NCBI GenBank assembly: GCA_963806955.1
Contig: CAWDZG010000001.1
Span: 744,001 to 808,000 of the forward strand
From: Gaiellasilicea sp963806955
GTDB taxonomy: Bacteria; Actinomycetota; Thermoleophilia; Gaiellales; Gaiellaceae
Direction of reading: 5' to 3'
Length of the DNA: 64,000 bases
Translations under genes and position numbers: made by a program
Part shown: positions 63,048 through 64,000 of the stretch, piece by piece
Numbering within the stretch: position 1 is the first letter of the stretch
Layout of the letters: each line of letters starts with the position of its first letter
The notes under the pieces: model-generated
Databases searched by the model: none
What the model was told of the DNA's origin: nothing
The model's input: only the letters and a program-made list of their open reading frames with translations

Positions 63048-63745
63048 GCAAGCAGCTCGTGATCTACCTCATGTCGGGGCCGGACACGCCGGACCTGGCC
63101 GCAGCCGCCGTCGACGGCGGCGCCGACCTCGTCGAGCTCGGCTTTCCCTTCTCCGACCCGCTCGCGGACGGCCCGGTGATCCGGCGCGCCGCCGAGCGCG
63201 CGCTCGCGCAGGGCATGCGCACGCAGGCCTGCCTGGAGTGCCTCGCCGCGGTCCGCGCACGCGTGGACGTGCCGCTCGTTCCGATGACGTACTCCTCCCT
63301 GCTCGAGGCCTACGGGTGGGAGCGCTTCGCCGCCGACGCACGGTCGGCGGGAGCAGCGAGCCTGATCGTCGCCGACCTGCCGGCCGGCGACCGGCCCGAA
63401 CTGCGACGGGTTCAGCTCGTCGCCCCCACCTCGACCGACGAGCGGCTCCGCCTCGCGGCCGCGCAGACGGACGGCTGGCTCTACCTCGTCACGGTCGCCG
63501 GAACCACGGGCGCGAGAACGGGTCTCTCGGACTCTCTCGCCGGCCTCGCAGCCAGGGCGCGAGCCGCTGCGGGCGAGCTGCCGCTCTACGCGGGCTTCGG
63601 GATCTCGACTCCCGAGGACGCCCGCTCCGCAGCCGCGCTCACGGATGGAGTCGTCGTCGGCTCCGCCGCGCTCGAGGCGGCGGCGGGCGGCCCCGCGGCC
63701 CTGCGGGACTACGTCCACTCGCTCCGCCGCGCGCTCGACGGTTGA
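63044..63745 (+). CDS. trpA: Tryptophan synthase alpha subunit
   Basis: Cleaves indole-3-glycerol phosphate to indole, which is channelled to TrpB. The 233-aa protein is about 25-30 residues shorter than typical. Catalytic glutamate and aspartate are in DLVELGFPFSDPLADGPVIR. VPLVPMTYSSLLEAYGWERF, QLVAPTSTDERLRLAA, LVTVAGTTGARTGLSDSL and LYAGFGISTPEDARSAA follow. GTG at 63044 overlaps the trpB stop. Last gene of the operon; no obvious terminator follows. Confidence 0.96.
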   Translation: MSKQLVIYLMSGPDTPDLAAAAVDGGADLVELGFPFSDPLADGPVIRRAAERALAQGMRTQACLECLAAVRARVDVPLVPMTYSSLLEAYGWERFAADARSAGAASLIVADLPAGDRPELRRVQLVAPTSTDERLRLAAAQTDGWLYLVTVAGTTGARTGLSDSLAGLAARARAAAGELPLYAGFGISTPEDARSAAALTDGVVVGSAALEAAAGGPAALRDYVHSLRRALDG

Positions 63746-63932
63746 AGGACCGGCACGCCCGGCGACCCCGAGGAGGGAGTCGCCTACGCAGAATCGGGGA
63801 TGACGGTCTGCCTGAAGCGGCGACCCACGCCGACCTGAAACGGGGATTCAGATTCCGTCAACTTTCGTCAAAGTTGCCCGAACGCGTGTCGCAGGGGTGC
63901 ACACGCACCTACGGAAAAAGGGGATGTGCAAC
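63746..63932 (+). other. 187-nt leader before the second surface-protein gene
   Basis: No gene. It holds a GGCGAC...GTCGCC stem near 63768-63785 and a small palindrome CAACTTT-N4-AAAGTTG at 63859-63876. GGGG lies about 9 nt before the ATG as a ribosome binding site. Like the leader of the giant gene, it is long and lacks a leaderless box, so these two genes share a leadered style. Confidence 0.45.
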
Positions 63933-64000
63933 ATGGGGAACACGGAGATGCAGGCTCCTTCGAAGCGAATTCGGATCGTGCTTGCTGGACTGGCCGTCCT
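63933..64000 (+). CDS. Start of a second surface-protein gene, cut by the window edge
   Basis: The visible 22 codons read MGNTEMQAPSKRIRIVLAGL and run into a hydrophobic segment. They match the start of the giant repeat protein (VANTEDLRPSKR, then a membrane helix) in spacing and in N-T-E...PSKR. A paralogous exported protein is inferred; the body is outside the window. Confidence 0.6.
   Translation, partial: MGNTEMQAPSKRIRIVLAGLAV

Overview
The window is about 70 % GC. Start codons are ATG/GTG (rarely TTG, perhaps CTG), genes overlap head-to-tail by 1-8 nt (ATGA, GTGA), and almost every gene is packed against its neighbour. F1Fo ATPase beside a TagO/WecA-type transferase, upp, glyA, prmC and prfA, together with split methylmalonyl-CoA mutase, DUF4389, DUF5995 and DUF1385 proteins, points to an actinobacterium, most likely class Thermoleophilia (Gaiellales/Solirubrobacterales). 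That placement is inference from content and style; there is no rRNA or tRNA here. Many single-base frame breaks in essential genes look like an imperfect long-read or metagenome assembly.

Layout. 1-5397 (minus): ATP synthase genes atpZ-atpI-atpB-atpE-atpF-atpH-atpA-atpG, then the first codons of another gene with its own promoter. 5513-11715 (minus): unknown protein, TagO/WecA-like transferase, upp, glyA, tsaC, prmC, prfA. 11736-13894: DUF5995 protein, a REP-associated tyrosine transposase with its palindrome, two OsmC genes. 13894-18438: DUF1385, rpmE (L31), threonine dehydratase-like enzyme, DUF4389 membrane protein, M48 protease. 18435-21870 (minus): etfB-etfA-ETF:quinone oxidoreductase. 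22002-27115: M23 peptidase, the B12 and catalytic subunits of a split methylmalonyl-CoA mutase on either side of a metallo-beta-lactamase-fold gene, and a secreted protein with a broken metallopeptidase motif.

27425-49191 is the outstanding feature: one gene of about 21.8 kb (about 7,250 codons) for a giant exported repeat protein. It has an N-terminal membrane segment, three arrays of near-identical Ig-like modules with DNA periods of 411, 300 and 303 nt, many further Ig/FN3-like modules, and a C-terminus combining a PASTA-like module with a degenerate response-regulator-receiver-like fold. The frame is broken at about 19 places by single-base indels. A second gene with a related N-terminus starts at the right edge (63933).

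49188-57981: TauE/SafE permease, PduO-type cobalamin adenosyltransferase and acyl-CoA dehydrogenase (one operon), an HD-GYP response regulator, a methyltransferase with 3-hydroxyacyl-CoA dehydrogenase, GNAT, a TIMP/NTR-like secreted protein, thiolase and M42 aminopeptidase. With ETF/ETF-QO and the mutase these genes outline fatty-acid and branched-chain/propionyl-CoA oxidation using adenosylcobalamin. 58002-63745 is a compact trp operon, trpE-G-D-CF(fusion)-B-A.

Genome-wide signals: a TANNNT -10 box 6-10 nt upstream of most first genes (leaderless transcription), divergent pairs whose -10 boxes overlap, convergent pairs ending on a shared CTAG, and two families of short palindromic repeats, one copy lying in frame inside trpE.
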